Source: Amoebidium appalachense (Eukaryota > Ichthyosporea). From it: 64,000 nucleotides of DNA. Shown here one piece after another: positions 38,461 to 63,650 of the stretch. The notes under the pieces are model-generated. The model did no database searches and was not told the DNA's origin. It saw only the letters and a program-made list of their open reading frames with translations. The stretch spans positions 18,600,001 to 18,664,000 of the forward strand of contig CAVNZM010000001.1 of NCBI GenBank assembly GCA_963693365.1, read 5' to 3'. Every line of letters begins with the position of its first letter. Within the stretch, counting starts at the first letter, position 1. The position numbers and the translations under genes are program-made.

Positions 38461-39058
38461 ATACACACCATCCCCCAGCCCCCACACCACACCCTTTACG
38501 CGTTGGCATGCTTCATTAATTTTCTCCATCCCTGCACCCACACCCAACTTATACACCCGCGCATCCACCCTGGTTTCATCAAATGAGACCCTCCCCTCCC
38601 TCGGCCCCCACCCCCTTCCTTCCCCTCCTTACCCCCTTCCCAATGTCACGAATTTTAACGCTTTCTCGAAACACAGGAGCCAGCCCCACCCACCATCTAC
38701 CCATCCGCCCCCACCCTCAAATGGCTCGAAGATGCCACGAGCATCCAGCAGCAACAGGGAGACACCTTTCTGGCCGTCGACCACCTCTTGCAGGCCATAT
38801 GGAATGTGCCAGACTTTGCTCGGTTGCTAGGCGACGCGGGAATCAACAAGAACCAATGGGAAGAGACCATTAAATCTTTAAGGGGTGGCAAGAAGATCAC
38901 TAGTAGGTCTGCCGAGGAGCAGTATAATGCGTTGGAGAAGTATGGGCATGATTTGATTCAGGCGGCAGAGGAGGGTAAACTTGATCCTGGTATGCCGCCC
39001 CCCCCCCCCCCCCCCTCCCTCCCCGTTCCCCCCACCCTCCCCCTCCCCCTCCTCCACT

Positions 39059-39099
<41 letters not shown>

Positions 39100-39373
39100 A
39101 CCACCACCACCACCAACAACAACAAAAATAACAAAGCCTTTGCCAAAACCCTTTTTTCCCCTTTTCGCACTTCCTCCAATCCTCTTCTCCACTCTTACCA
39201 ACCTGCCTCGGCTCTGCCTCCCCCCCTTCTCCCCCCCCCCCCCCAATTCTCCCAACCCCTCCCCCCCCCCACCATCACCGTCTCCCCTCTACTCTCCTCT
39301 CCTTCCGCTTCTTCCAACGCTTCTCCTCTCCTTCCTGTCCACCTCCCGATTTCCATCCCCTTCCTTGATTTAT

Positions 39374-39405
<32 letters not shown>

Positions 39406-40499
39406 TCTGTACGTACACCTCTGACCATGCCCTCTACCCCAGTGATTGGCCGTGACGATGAGATCCGTCGGGTCATCCGTGTGCTTGCACGCAGGACCAA
39501 GAACAACCCGGTATTGATTGGTGAGCCAGGTACGTGTGCATCCCCCCCCCCCCCCCCCCCACCCCCCCTGTCCTCTTCCTCTTCCCCCCCCCCCCCCCCC
39601 CCCCCCCGCTCCCCCCTGTCTCTGTTCCCATTTTGGGGTTGTCCACTTTGATGTGGTAACAAACGATCCCTCTTTCGTTTTTCTTTCCTCCGCCCTCATA
39701 CGGGCGAATGCGCACACATACGCACGCACAAAAAACACACACACATGGACAACATACGTGCTCACTCGCGCGCGCGCACACACACACACACACACAATAC
39801 ACACTCACACACACACACACACACACACCCACACACACTCACACTCACACTCACTCACACTCACACTCAGCTCACTCACTCACTCTGCATACAAGTAAAC
39901 AACATCCAATTCTCTGCCCTCCTATCCCCTCCTCTCCTCCCCCCCCCCCCCTCTCCTTCCCCCCCAGGCGCCCTTCTGGCCTGTTCAAATCAAACCCCCC
40001 CCCCCCCCCCCCCCGCTCCTCTCCCCTCCCTCCCCCCCCCCCTACACCTCCCCCTTCACCCCGTTCACCCCCTCCCACGCTTTCCTCCCATACCTCCACA
40101 CATCCCTATCCACGACTAACACACACATAATCCAATCAGACTAACACACACATAATCCAATCAGGTGTTGGCAAGACAGCAATAGTTGAGGGTTTGGCGC
40201 AGCGTATCCTCCGAGGGGACGTACCCAACAGTCTCAACGCCCGTCTTATAAGTCTGGACATGGGGGCACTCATCAGTGGCGCAAAGTACCAGGGAGATTT
40301 CGAAGAGGTATGTAAACATGTGCACACACTCTGTCGTCCCCCCCCCCCCCCCCCCCCCCCTCTCCCCCTCCATCCCTCCCACCACCACCACCTCGCACGT
40401 TGTCTCCCCCTCCCTCCTCCGTGTTCGCTCCATCCACCTTGAAGTTCCAATCCCTCCATCCTGCCTCCCCCCTCTCCCTCCTCTCCCCCCCTCCCCCTC

Positions 40500-40531
<32 letters not shown>

Positions 40532-40707
40532 TCGGCGACCTACTGCCAAACACACACACACGACACACTCCACGAGCCCCCCCCCCCCCCCCCCCCCCCC
40601 CCCTCTCCCCCAACCCCACCCCCCACCGTTTTCTTCTTGCCCTTCCACCCGGACTTTTCACGTGACTAAAACCCCACGTTTGTTTCAAATCTGTTCACTG
40701 CTGCTGT

Positions 40708-40739
<32 letters not shown>

Positions 40740-41262
40740 CTTCCCTTCCAATCTGCCCATGGTGACGTGTAACACATCGTCCTGGTAGCGTAGTTGGTAG
40801 CACTTAGGTCTCATAATCCTAAGGTCGTGAGTTCGTAGGGCATTCTGTTTGCTCCCTCCCCCCCCCCCACTATCTCCCTCCCGCCACACACATCTCCCAC
40901 CCGTATGATCCACTTCCGTTCCCCTTTACCCCCTCTTCCCCTCCCCCCGTCCCCCGCCCTGCCCCTCCCCCCCCCTCTGCACGGGGGTCCCGCCCTTGCA
41001 ATATTTTTTCAATCAACTACAAAGGAAAAAAAAAACAAAAAAAAAAAACGTAGGAATATCGTGCACGTTTGCGCATGCTAACCGTGTTGTTGCTCTGCAG
41101 CGGCTCAAGGCTGTGCTCAAGGAAGTAGAGGAGTCCAAGCAGGGCATCATTCTGTTCATCGATGAGATCCACCTGTACGTGTCCACAAACCCCCCCCCTC
41201 CGTCCCCCCTCCCCCTCCGCTCCTGTCCCCATCACACTGTATTCATCACCCCGTCCCCCTAT

Positions 41263-41293
<31 letters not shown>

Positions 41294-41621
41294 CCCCGGC
41301 GCCCTCCCCCCCTTTTCACGGGGGCTTTCCCCGAGTGTTCACATAGTGCCATATTCATAGCTTCCTCGTCCCCCATGTTCCGTTGTAGGTTTTGCAGATT
41401 CTCGCCGTCAAATTTTCGTTAGTCCTGCAAGCTCATAATCGTACCACAGACTTGTACATTTACAAATGCATTTTACTCAAGAACACCAACACACCGTTTT
41501 TTGCAAACAATCCTTCCATCTTCCCCCTTCACGCCCCCCCACCCCCCCCCCTCCCCCTGTACCTTTTTTCTCCTCCTTCCCACCCCTCAAACCACCACCA
41601 CCACCACCACCGCTCCCTTCC

Positions 41622-41684
<63 letters not shown>

Positions 41685-41831
41685 CGCGGACGTGTGCCTA
41701 GCCGCCTAAAACCCATGATATGCAAACATCTGCTTCTACACATCCCCAACCCTCCCTTCCCCCCCCCCCCCCCCTCCCCCCCCCCTTCCCCCCGCCCCTC
41801 CAAAAAAAAAAAAAAGAAAGAAAGAAAAAAA

Positions 41832-41886
<55 letters not shown>

Positions 41887-42376
41887 TAAAAAAAAAGGAA
41901 GAAGAGAAAATAATAAAATAATCAATTTGGTATGATGACGATATTGTCATTCCTCTCTTCACCCGTCACCCCCACATTCTATTCCCTAACCCTCTTTCCT
42001 TCTTAGGGTTGTTGGAGCAGGCAAGACCAGTGGCTCCATGGATGCAGCCAATCTCCTTAAACCCATGCTAGCACGGGGCCAGCTGAGGTGCATAGGGGCC
42101 ACTACTCTGGGGGAGTACAGAAAGTACATTGAGAAGGACGCGGCTTTCGAACGCAGATTCCAGCAGGGTACGTGTTACTAACCCCCCCCCTCCCCCCCCG
42201 CTCCCCTTCCCCTCCACCCCCTTGCCTCCCGGGTTCCTCCCCTCACCTCTGTCCCTCATTGATTATTGCTTTTTCTTCCCTCCCCCCCTCCCCTCCCCCT
42301 GCCACACACAAATAAATAGACACACAAGTCAGCATATTGCGGAAGTGTGACAATGGCTAAAACACCCTCCCCCCCC

Positions 42377-42415
<39 letters not shown>

Positions 42416-42969
42416 CACACACACACACACACACACCACCACCACCACCACCACCACCACCACCATCACCATAACTGATCAAAACAAAAGAAAAAAAAAA
42501 AGGGGGGGGGGGGGGGGGGGTATTTCCTTCAATTTATGCTCTGCCCCTTCTGCTTCACTATTCCTCCGTCCCTCCCCGTCCTCTTTTATCCCCCCCCCCC
42601 CCCTTCCCCCCCCCCCCCCCCCCCCTTTCCCCCCATCCCCCCCCCCCCCCCTCTTCCCCACCTCCCCCACCCCCTTCCTTTTTTCCCTCCCTTTTCTCAT
42701 TCTACTCTCAATGCTCATTATCTCTCTTCATCTTCTCCTCATATCCATAAATTAATAATACTGACCCACGTAATCCCTCCCCAGTGTACGTCACGGAGCC
42801 CAGCATCCCCGACACTATCAGTATACTTCGTGGGCTCAAGGACCTCTATGAGGCCCACCACGGTGTGCGCATTTTAGACTCGGCCCTGGTCACGGCAGCA
42901 CAGCTGTCCGGCAGATACATCACTGGCCGTTTCCAACCGGACAAGTCTATTGATGTGTATGTGTTCAAG

Positions 42970-43005
<36 letters not shown>

Positions 43006-43169
43006 AAAAAACCAAAAAAAAAAAAAAAACATCTTCAACGCCGCCAACGCCACTCCCATTCGTGGACACGAGCCACTGCCACCCCCCCCCCCCCCCCCCC
43101 CCCCCCCCCACGAGCATTTCTGACCTAACCTTTGCAGCCTGCATAGCCTCCCCTCCCCCCCTTCCCCCC

Positions 43170-43200
<31 letters not shown>

Positions 43201-43515
43201 ACACGCACACACCACCACCACCTCCATAACCCCCAACCCTTACCTCCCCTTCATCGTCTAGAAGCTCCTGCTAGACTTCTCTTTTACACAGCCATGACCT
43301 GTCCACTTAATCCTTATCCTGACCATTCATTTCCAATATTCTCTGTCTGCAGAATCGATGAAGCATGTGCTAGCCGTACGGTGCAACTTGAGAGTCGGCC
43401 GGAGCAGATAGATGTGTTGGAGCGCAGACGCATGCAGTTGGATGTGGAGGCACGGGCACTGAAGAAGGAGAAGGATACGGCCAGCAAGCAGCGCAGGCAG
43501 AAGGTGTGTACGTGT

Positions 43516-43546
<31 letters not shown>

Positions 43547-43577
43547 GGGGGGATGGGTGTGTGTGTGTGTGCGCGTG

Positions 43578-43608
<31 letters not shown>

Positions 43609-43676
43609 GATGAGGAGAGAGTGTGGATCACATGGGTGATCGTTTTCAGATATCCAGCGGTGTGTGTGTGTGACAC

Positions 43677-43745
<69 letters not shown>

Positions 43746-43756
43746 ACACGGTTGTG

Positions 43757-43793
<37 letters not shown>

Positions 43794-44509
43794 CGCGCGC
43801 ACGCGCGTGTGTGCGTGCTTTTTTTTCTTTTTTTTTTCTGGCGGGGCGGGAGAGGGGGGGGGGGGGGGGATGGGGAGGTCTGGGGAGGTGGCAAGGAAGG
43901 AGAGAGGGGGCGGGCAAGGAGAGAAATGGGGGGGCAGAGGGGAGAGGGAGAGAGAGGGGAAGGGGCTTGTTTATATGTTATGTGAACCTGTAAATGCCTT
44001 TTCATGTAGCCTAAATACTAACCCTTTTTTTTCGCTACCAATCAGATCAAAGAAGATCTGGCCCAGATCGAAACCGAACTCAAGCCGCTATTGGAGCAAT
44101 ACGAGAAGGAAAAGTCACGTGTTGGTGAGAGCAAAGAGTTGTCGATCAAGGCGGAGCAGATACGTGCAAAGATGGATGCGGCAGAAAGGGCGGGAGATCT
44201 GCAACGATTGGCTGATCTGAAATACTATGCGCTGCCTGATGTCGAACGTAGGCTTAATGAATTGCGCAAGCAGGTATGTTACTGTGTGTGTGTGTTTAAC
44301 AGTGTTAAGTGCCTGGGGGTGTTGGTAGTGGTGGGTGGTGCATACGTGGGAGTTGGCGTAGTGTGATAGGGTTGATGGTGTGGGCAAGTAATAGTGCACC
44401 CTGTGGTGTTGGTATATGCACACAAAGAGGAAAACGACACAAATTGCCTGCTCCATTCTAAGGAAGAGCTCAATTTATGTGCATTGACCCCATTTTTTTA
44501 TTTCTTGAT

Positions 44510-44540
<31 letters not shown>

Positions 44541-45850
44541 CTTCCTATATCCTCTCCCCCTCCCCCCTCTATAGGGCCATCCTCACCCTTCATCTGCTGC
44601 CTCCCGCCTTAACCCTCTCCACCTTCCCCCCCACTCGACCCACACTACCCCACCCCACCCCACCCTGTTTGTCCTTCACCATAGTCTATTCATAAATCGT
44701 GACCAAAATACACAATGACAAACACAAGAAGTGTTCAGTCACCATTTTGTTCAGTCACCATTCCCTCAGACTAATCACATTTCATCTTTTCTCCTACAGG
44801 AGGAAACAGCCAGCCAGGAACGGGGGATGCTCTCCGAGGTAGTCGGGCCAGAGCAGATCATGGAAGTGGTCAGTAGGTGGACCGGCATTCCTGTCTCCAA
44901 GCTCAACCAATCACAACGCGAGAAAGTTCTAAATTTAGCCGCAAACCTACGCAAGCGCGTAGTGGGCCAAGACGAAGCCGTCGAAGCCGTTGCCGACGCG
45001 ATCTTGCGATCCAAATCGGGAATGTCGCGGCCCAATCAGCCGACGGGATCTTTTCTATTTTTGGGGCCTACTGGTGTGGGTAAGACCGAATTAGCCAAGG
45101 CTCTAGCCTTTGAGCTCTTTGATGATGATAAGCACGTGGCACGGTACGACATGAGTGAGTACATGGAGCAGCACGCAGTCGCACGACTGGTATGTGTCTA
45201 AAGTGCCCCCCTCCCCCTCCCGAAATTTTTTGGTTGTCCGACTTTTTTTTATACCTTAAACCCCTCCCCCCCCCCCCCCCTTTCCCTCCCTTTGGTATTT
45301 TTGCTTTTCATTGTTCTGAGTTGTTTTTTCATTCCGCAACCCCCCCCCCCCCCCCCCCCCCCGTCCACCCGCCCCTCCCCCTCCCCTCCCCCGGGGTCCC
45401 CCAACTCCCCCCGTCTTTACTGCCCACTGTTGAAATCCTTTTCCTACGTCGCCTGTCTTCTACTCTCATTCTCTCCTTTGCTGTGTGCAGTGAGTGACTC
45501 CTCCCCCCCAACCTTCCCCCCTCCCCCCTCCCGCCCCCGTCTTCCACTCTCCCGTCACCCCCCCCCCCCCCCCCTCCCCCACCCGGCCCCCCCTTCAGCC
45601 CCCCCTCCACACACACCTACTCACCCCTTTATCTCCCTTTTCCCTCTTGAGTTCTCCCCATTTAGAATACTAACCACATATGTACACACAGATCGGAGCA
45701 CCCCCCGGCTATGTGGGGTACGAGGAGGGAGGCCAGCTCACAGAAGTAGTGCGCAGGCGACCCTACCAGGTGGTCCTGTTTGATGAGGTTGAAAAGGCTC
45801 ATCCAAGGGTGCTCAATGTCCTGCTGCAGGGTACGTCTTACAGTCCAAAT

Positions 45851-45884
<34 letters not shown>

Positions 45885-46504
45885 CCGCCGCCGCCGCCTT
45901 CCCTGGGGGACCCTTAGCCACCCCACCAATTCATCGCCCACCCAAGCTCTGCCCCCTGTTCCCTGCCCTGTATCCCCTAGTTGAATGTACCCAGATATTT
46001 TACACACTATTCATGTTATGGTGTAATTGTGGGTGAGTAGAACCACCACATATAGCCGCTCACCTGCCATGCCTTCTCCCCCCCTCCTCCTCCCCTCCGT
46101 TTCCCCCTCCCATTTCTCCCGGCCACCCCGGAACCCCCCCCCCCACACACATACCATCTCCTCCCCCTCCCCCCCCCCCCCCCTTCCTTCCCCTCGCCCA
46201 CAACACACACAAATCACTAAATCACATACATCACACCCACACATCCTCACCTCCAATTTCCCCGCCACAGTTTTGGATGACGGTCGTCTTACGGACGGAC
46301 AGGGTCGTGTAGTTGATTTCAGCAACACCATCATCATCCTCACCTCCAATCTTGGTGATAGCCACCTGCTGGCAGGCACTGACGGTCAGGTGCCCCCCGG
46401 TGCACGTGAGCTGGTCGTGCAGCAGGTGAAGAACCACTTCAGACCGGAGTTTCTCAACAGACTCGACGATGTACGTGTAAACCCCATGTCCTCCCCCTCC
46501 CTCC

Positions 46505-46537
<33 letters not shown>

Positions 46538-46846
46538 CTCCTTTCCCTACCCCTCCCCACCCCCCACACGCACACACACGCACACCTCCTTTCCCTCCCC
46601 TCCCCCCCCCCCCCCCCCCCCGTCCCCTCTTCAAATCTGTGCGGAAAGAAAAAGGAATAAGGAAAGAAGGGAAAGTAGGATGAAGACTGATACACGCGTA
46701 TATGCATAACTTGAATGCACGTGCACAAATATATTCTTATTTGAAGCGACCGCCACACACAAATGCATGTTGCATGCCTAGAAATGGGCATGGGTGGGAA
46801 AGAGGAAACGTTCAGAGGAACGAGCAAAAGAAGAAAGTGTTGAGCC

Positions 46847-46880
<34 letters not shown>

Positions 46881-47444
46881 CGCCCCGGCACTGCCCCCCG
46901 CATAGGGAAGAAGAAGAAGAAAAAGAAGAAGAAGAAGAAGAAGAAAGGAAGACACTCCTTGAGACACACATGACTGTGAAGATAAGTACATAGGTTTGAA
47001 AGATGAGTACTACTGGTAGAATGCAATATATAGGTGTTTCCGTTTTGGTTTTTACGTTTTCCTGTATCTGACCAATCACCACCACAGATCGTCATCTTTA
47101 ACCCATTGAGTCCCACCAACCTCCGCGACGTCGCCCGCCTCCTCACCTCAACCCTTTCCGAATTGCTCTCCGACAAGAACATCACCCTCGACGTTAAAGA
47201 CTCCGCCCTAGACTTCATCGTAGAGGAGGCCTATGACCCCATGTACGGGGCACGTCCTATCCGCAGGTATATCGAGCGTACTTTAACAACTACGCTCAGT
47301 CAGATGATTATTGCAGGCCAGGTGGCGGATGGTGATACGGTGACGGTGGAGGCGGTAGGGGGGAAGTTGGTGTATGCAACCTTAAAGGGGATCATTGGGG
47401 GATATGAGGATGCGGTGCCCGGCAGCAGTATGGATGTGGATTGA
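37946..47444 (+). CDS. HSP104: Hsp104/ClpB AAA+ disaggregase (cytosolic type)
   Basis: Hexameric ATPase that threads aggregated proteins through its pore with Hsp70. Thirteen exons join in frame to 880 residues: 37946-38173, 38677-38989, 39443-39529, 40165-40307, 41101-41174, 42007-42167, 42785-42956, 43353-43503, 44046-44273, 44800-45189, 45692-45830, 46271-46470 and 47088-47444. Domains in order: N-domain (1-150), AAA-1 with Walker A GEPGVGKT (207-214), pore-loop KYQGDFE (Y251) and Walker B LFIDEIH (D278/E279); coiled-coil middle domain (about 405-520, exons 8-9); AAA-2 with Walker A GPTGVGKT (608-615), pore loop GYVGYEEGG (655 on), Walker [10 protein letters not shown] and sensor-2 GARPIRR (816-822). 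No catalytic residue is missing. There is no targeting presequence, so a cytosolic/nuclear location is likely. The acidic end MDVD recalls the acidic tails of eukaryotic Hsp104/Hsp101. An in-frame ATG 25 codons upstream lies in the T/C-rich leader and is unlikely as start. Confidence 0.97.
38174..40164 (+). repeat. Hsp104 introns 1-3 contents
   Basis: Intron 1 (38174-38676): G-rich stretch, C run (38416-38446), short CA. Intron 2 (38990-39442): C-rich with long C runs (39061-39097, 39376-39404). Intron 3 (39530-40164): C runs, a CA/CTCACA array (39777-39885), more C runs, and a 25-bp exact tandem duplication ending at the acceptor. Confidence 0.85.
40115..40164 (+). repeat. Tandemly duplicated branchpoint and 3' splice site
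   Basis: Two exact 25-bp copies (40115-40139 and 40140-40164), each from ACTAAC (a branchpoint-like core) through a CA run to ATCAG. Only the second AG joins exon 4 in frame to give GEPGVGKT; use of the first would add 25 bases and shift the frame. Confidence 0.9.
40308..41100 (+). repeat. Hsp104 intron 4 contents
   Basis: Several C runs (40339-40360, 40506-40530, 40578-40603, 40710-40740), a tRNA-Met-like pseudogene (40779-40842), more C-rich sequence, and an A-rich GTAGGAATAT motif (about 41024-41060) near the acceptor. Confidence 0.85.
40779..40842 (+). pseudogene. tRNA-Met(CAT) pseudogene, 3' part deleted
   Basis: Reads as an elongator methionine tRNA: an A-box-like TAGCGTAGTTGG in the D arm, anticodon loop CTCATAA (anticodon CAT) between TAGGT and TCCTA, and GGTCGTGAGTTCG entering the T arm. 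About ten bases of the T arm and 3' acceptor strand are missing before AGGGCA, so the cloverleaf cannot close and the acceptor stem is mismatched. It lies inside Hsp104 intron 4, same strand. It could be a dead tRNA copy or the head of a tRNA-derived retroposon. Confidence 0.8.
41175..42006 (+). repeat. Hsp104 intron 5 contents
   Basis: C runs (41264-41290), an AT-richer middle, a very long C run (41626-41683), C-rich sequence, then poly-A and a (GAAA)n array (41803-41895). Confidence 0.9.
42168..42784 (+). repeat. Hsp104 intron 6 contents
   Basis: C-rich; long C run (42381-42413), CA then CCA triplet array (42416-42468), A run then G run (42490-42520), further C runs, acceptor CCCCAG. Confidence 0.85.
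42957..44045 (+). repeat. Hsp104 introns 7-8 contents
   Basis: Intron 7 (42957-43352): C run then A run (42970-43030), C runs, CA repeat. Intron 8 (43504-44045): GT repeat from close behind the donor, G run (43529-43551), long GT arrays (43678-43742), GT/CG (43756-43812) and G-rich sequence. Confidence 0.85.
44274..44799 (+). other. Hsp104 intron 9
   Basis: One C run (44513-44540) and otherwise unique C-rich sequence; a short CAGTCACCATT duplication sits near 44738-44762. Donor GTATGT, acceptor CTCCTACAG. Confidence 0.7.
45190..47087 (+). repeat. Hsp104 introns 10-12 contents
   Basis: Intron 10 (45190-45691): C runs, CTAAC near the acceptor, acceptor GTACACACAG. Intron 11 (45831-46270): C run with CCG patch (45851-45898). 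Intron 12 (46471-47087): CA repeats, C runs (46601-46621, 46850-46878), an (AAG)n stretch (46907-46945). Confidence 0.8.
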
Positions 47445-48205
47445 GGTCTAAGGCGACAAGTCGACGATTACGATTCGGGACGTGACCGCGGGTTGAAGTC
47501 GGGTTAAAGGTCATGTGGGCGGCAGATTTGATGATATTGAATTTGCCTACATATGGCAAGGTTTTTTTCAAAGTTTTGTTTAGTGATTTTTTTGGGGAGT
47601 TGTGCATTTGACATATAGAGAAATTGTAGAGAAATATGAACCTTGGCGTTGTGAGAACCAACATCTTTGAGATTTGTGTGTGATGAGAGGTGGTGGACTA
47701 GGTGATGTGTTAGGAGGTTATAATATGACATGAAGAGAGAATGGTGCGACTCTGAAATGTGTTTGTAGAGTTGTGGATATATGAAGGCAACTTGCTCTCG
47801 ATGATATGGTGGTGTCTCGGATATAATATCAGATTTGAGGCTAGTATATTAATTTATTGGACTACTGAATTGTTTGTTGATAGACTGGCTTTATGGCCTC
47901 TCTACTAGGCTTCCCGGGTCCGGGTTTACTATGGTTATTATTGCTATTATTGTTACCTATGTAATTATCATTGTTACTAATATTAGAAGGCTTGTATTGT
48001 TAGTATTAGAATTTTTCTGGTATTATTATTAACTATGAAGACTATATGATTGACTTATTTCCCCTCATATTTCATCCCAATATTTATTGAATAAAAAAAA
48101 GTAGGAATATATGATGAATTATATTGGTTAGTTTTTATGAAAACTATATGATTAACTTGCTTCCCCTCAAATCATATCCAAATAAATGATGAAGAAAGCG
48201 GGTTA
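47445..48205. other. Hsp104 3' flank
   Basis: AT-rich unique sequence. A plus-strand AATAAA at 48090-48095, about 650 bases past the stop, is followed by an A run and the GTAGGAATAT motif. No other gene seen. Confidence 0.4.
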
Positions 48206-48841
48206 TCAGCACGTTTTTAAGGGTACCATTGTGTGAAAATCACATAAATACTCAATGTGACAACCAACAGAATTCAACAAAAAGTCTAAAGTGGTCACAT
48301 TGCCAGCCAGTGTAGCAGACACCCGTAGGGAAAGAGGTAAAACGCGACATAAAAACTCACACCTATCAACATGCTTGCGATTAAAAGGTTCAGCACAAAA
48401 GTGGCACCAGCGGCGATGAAAACAAAAATTACAATGCCACAGCACAACTTCCCAGGCAATATCAACATCAGAGCACCATACAGACTTATCTACTAGGGTG
48501 GTATCTATACGTACAGCAGGAGAAATATATCCTGCCAAAGCTCCCAAAAAGCGATAATGATCAGTACGGTGTTGCCTAAGGAACATAACACATGCCGACT
48601 GAGTTTTACCTTTGATTTCTCTATCAGAACGAGAAAGAAACTTACTATGCTTATGGTAATAACGCGAGTTATTTAGAAATTCGAAGACTAGCTTATTTAG
48701 CTGGCACGTACTGACGGTGCTTGGGCTGCTATGAACTTTTTCCTTACACTCTCGCGACCGCGAGCATGCTTTCTCTCGAGGCGGCTCTACGGTCCCGAGA
48801 GTCCAGTGTTTGCTGTGTGTGAAGGAAAAATACGAGTCACC
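48206..48841 (-). pseudogene. ATG-less 211-codon frame with CCHC knuckle, possible retroelement RT relic
   Basis: Reading the minus strand from a stop at 48842-48844 to the stop at 48206-48208 gives 211 codons without interruption. The first ATG comes only at 48586. Near the end lies CHFCAEPFNRKHVDRCEF, a CX2CX7HX3C knuckle like the zinc finger at the C-terminus of non-LTR retrotransposon reverse transcriptases, preceded by an aromatic/Trp-rich stretch (VDIAWEVVLWHCNF). The polymerase core (YADD-type motif) is not present, so at most this is the 3' end of a 5'-truncated element. A pyrimidine tract and CACACAG at about 48815-48832 could instead be a 3' splice site opening an exon. Base use is AT-rich like the surroundings. 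Confidence 0.4.
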
Positions 48842-50574
48842 TCAGTAGGTGACAGCCTATTTAGATAATGGTTATTTTTTATTTTTTCTCTTTGAGTCTC
48901 CGTATCCGTGAGTAGGGGTTGTTGTGTTTTCTTCTCTGAGATATCTGTGATATCTCCGGCTTACTTCTCTTTCTTGAGCATATCAATAAGATCATTATAA
49001 AAAAAATTTGGAAAAACTTTTTCTTTTGACTCGGTTTTATTGATCCGTTGATGAAGGCAACGTGCAGCCACAGGCTACATAACCACCAATAGAACTGAAA
49101 AAGCCAAAGCTACGAAATAAAAATAAAGCGACAAGTGACAAAGGACACCAGCGGGCAAAACCCTAAGTGTACGTGTATGCTTGAAACTAGTTTGCTCCAA
49201 CTAGTCATATGCATCGATGTTGACCAGACCACACTCCGCAAGAAGACATCATTACTGCTGCTTCCCAACAGGCCCCCCTCAAAACCTACCGAGGCACAGC
49301 AAGCAAGTCAGCCTCTAAAAGAGCAATGCAGACCAAATCTGAGCTAAAAAACAAATCCCAATGGGTCCGGCCCCTAGATAACCCGGAGAAACTGCATCTA
49401 GCTCTCTGATAAGGTGGCCTAGTTGTGGCAGGACACACAGAAAAACACAATTACAGAATGCATGCAAGGAAACCCGGTCATTGCCATACGACTGGAGGCT
49501 AAGAACTGGCAGTCACTTGGAAAGCTCCCCGACGACCAAGTAGCCGCCCCTCCACTCACGCAGCGCAGAAGTAGCTGAAGAAGTTGCAGCAGCCCACCGC
49601 CAATAGGTCGCGTAGAAGCGTAGACAGCGGGTAGAAGTTGCCATAGGTTGCAGTGGACCACCAGGCGTTGAAGAAACCACTTCTCAAGCGAGAAACTCCG
49701 CGAAAGGGAGATGCCCCCACACTCTCACAGCAGTAGGAATACACCAGGTCACACCACACATATGCTGCAGTCACGTTCCCCTGAGTGGGACTCCCTCCCA
49801 CCACAAAAAGAAGAAACGAAGCCTTTATATACCTGCCATCGTGAAGAATCGGGGAAAAAAGTTGACGTGACAGCTAAGAGATCGAAGTGAAAGTGAAGTA
49901 AAAACGGGGGTTTGACATTTTTCTGATGAAGGCTGCATTCTTTTGGGTGCCTTCTAAGCCAATCATCTGGGGATAGATAAAACCACTTGCCACAGTTTAT
50001 GTTTTCTGCGATGTTCAATGGGCGGCTGGGGGCAAGGGGCACACACACACACACACACGCACACGCATAGGCACAGTGTGCACGTGAAACCCGTACACGT
50101 GTCGGTGATTGGGTGCAATAGGAACCGGTCAAGCTGGCTGTTGAAGTTACAAGAAAGGGACTTGCGCAAAAAGCAGGTACAGCCGGAGATTTTGGTCAAG
50201 TGTTGCAACTCAGTCTTTCTTTCTTTCTTTTTTTTTTTGGCCTCCACACGTAAATTGCCAAGGACAATACTATTGTGCCTTGCGCTTGGTGCAAACACAG
50301 AAATACTACTACTGTTGTAGAACATGCACAGTTTCGAAGTCCATTCAGCCTTGTATACGCTTTTGTTTCTTCTGTTTGAGGCAAACATGTCTTGTCGCTA
50401 GCTGATTCTGCTAAGCTGCCATGGAAAACGCAGCAGACCTTCAGGTGCGGCTGGGCCACCAGACATTCCGTAGCAATACAAAACATGGAGTTCCCAAAAT
50501 ATTTTTTCCCAGACCCCTTGACAACTCTTTCTTTTTGCAGGTGCAGGTATACGGCCTGGCCGTTCGAAAGCACC
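48842..50574. other. Intergenic between Hsp104 and myosin
   Basis: AT-rich unique sequence with no firm gene. On the minus strand a 106-codon stop-to-stop frame (49556-49873) encodes a hydrophobic KASFLLFVV stretch and ends Cys-rich (VGCCNFFSYFCAA). TATATAAAG lies at 49831-49823 inside it. Neither observation is strong enough for a gene call. A short CA run lies at 50040-50062. An ATG at 50421 opens only a brief frame. Confidence 0.3.
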
Positions 50575-63646
<13,072 letters not shown>

Positions 63647-63650
63647 GTAA

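Noticed and set aside
50421-50540. Myosin start at MENAADLQ
   Set aside because: Its donor-like GTGCGG leads to no in-frame join with exon 2, whereas MTSKEDADKLLTP splices in phase 0.
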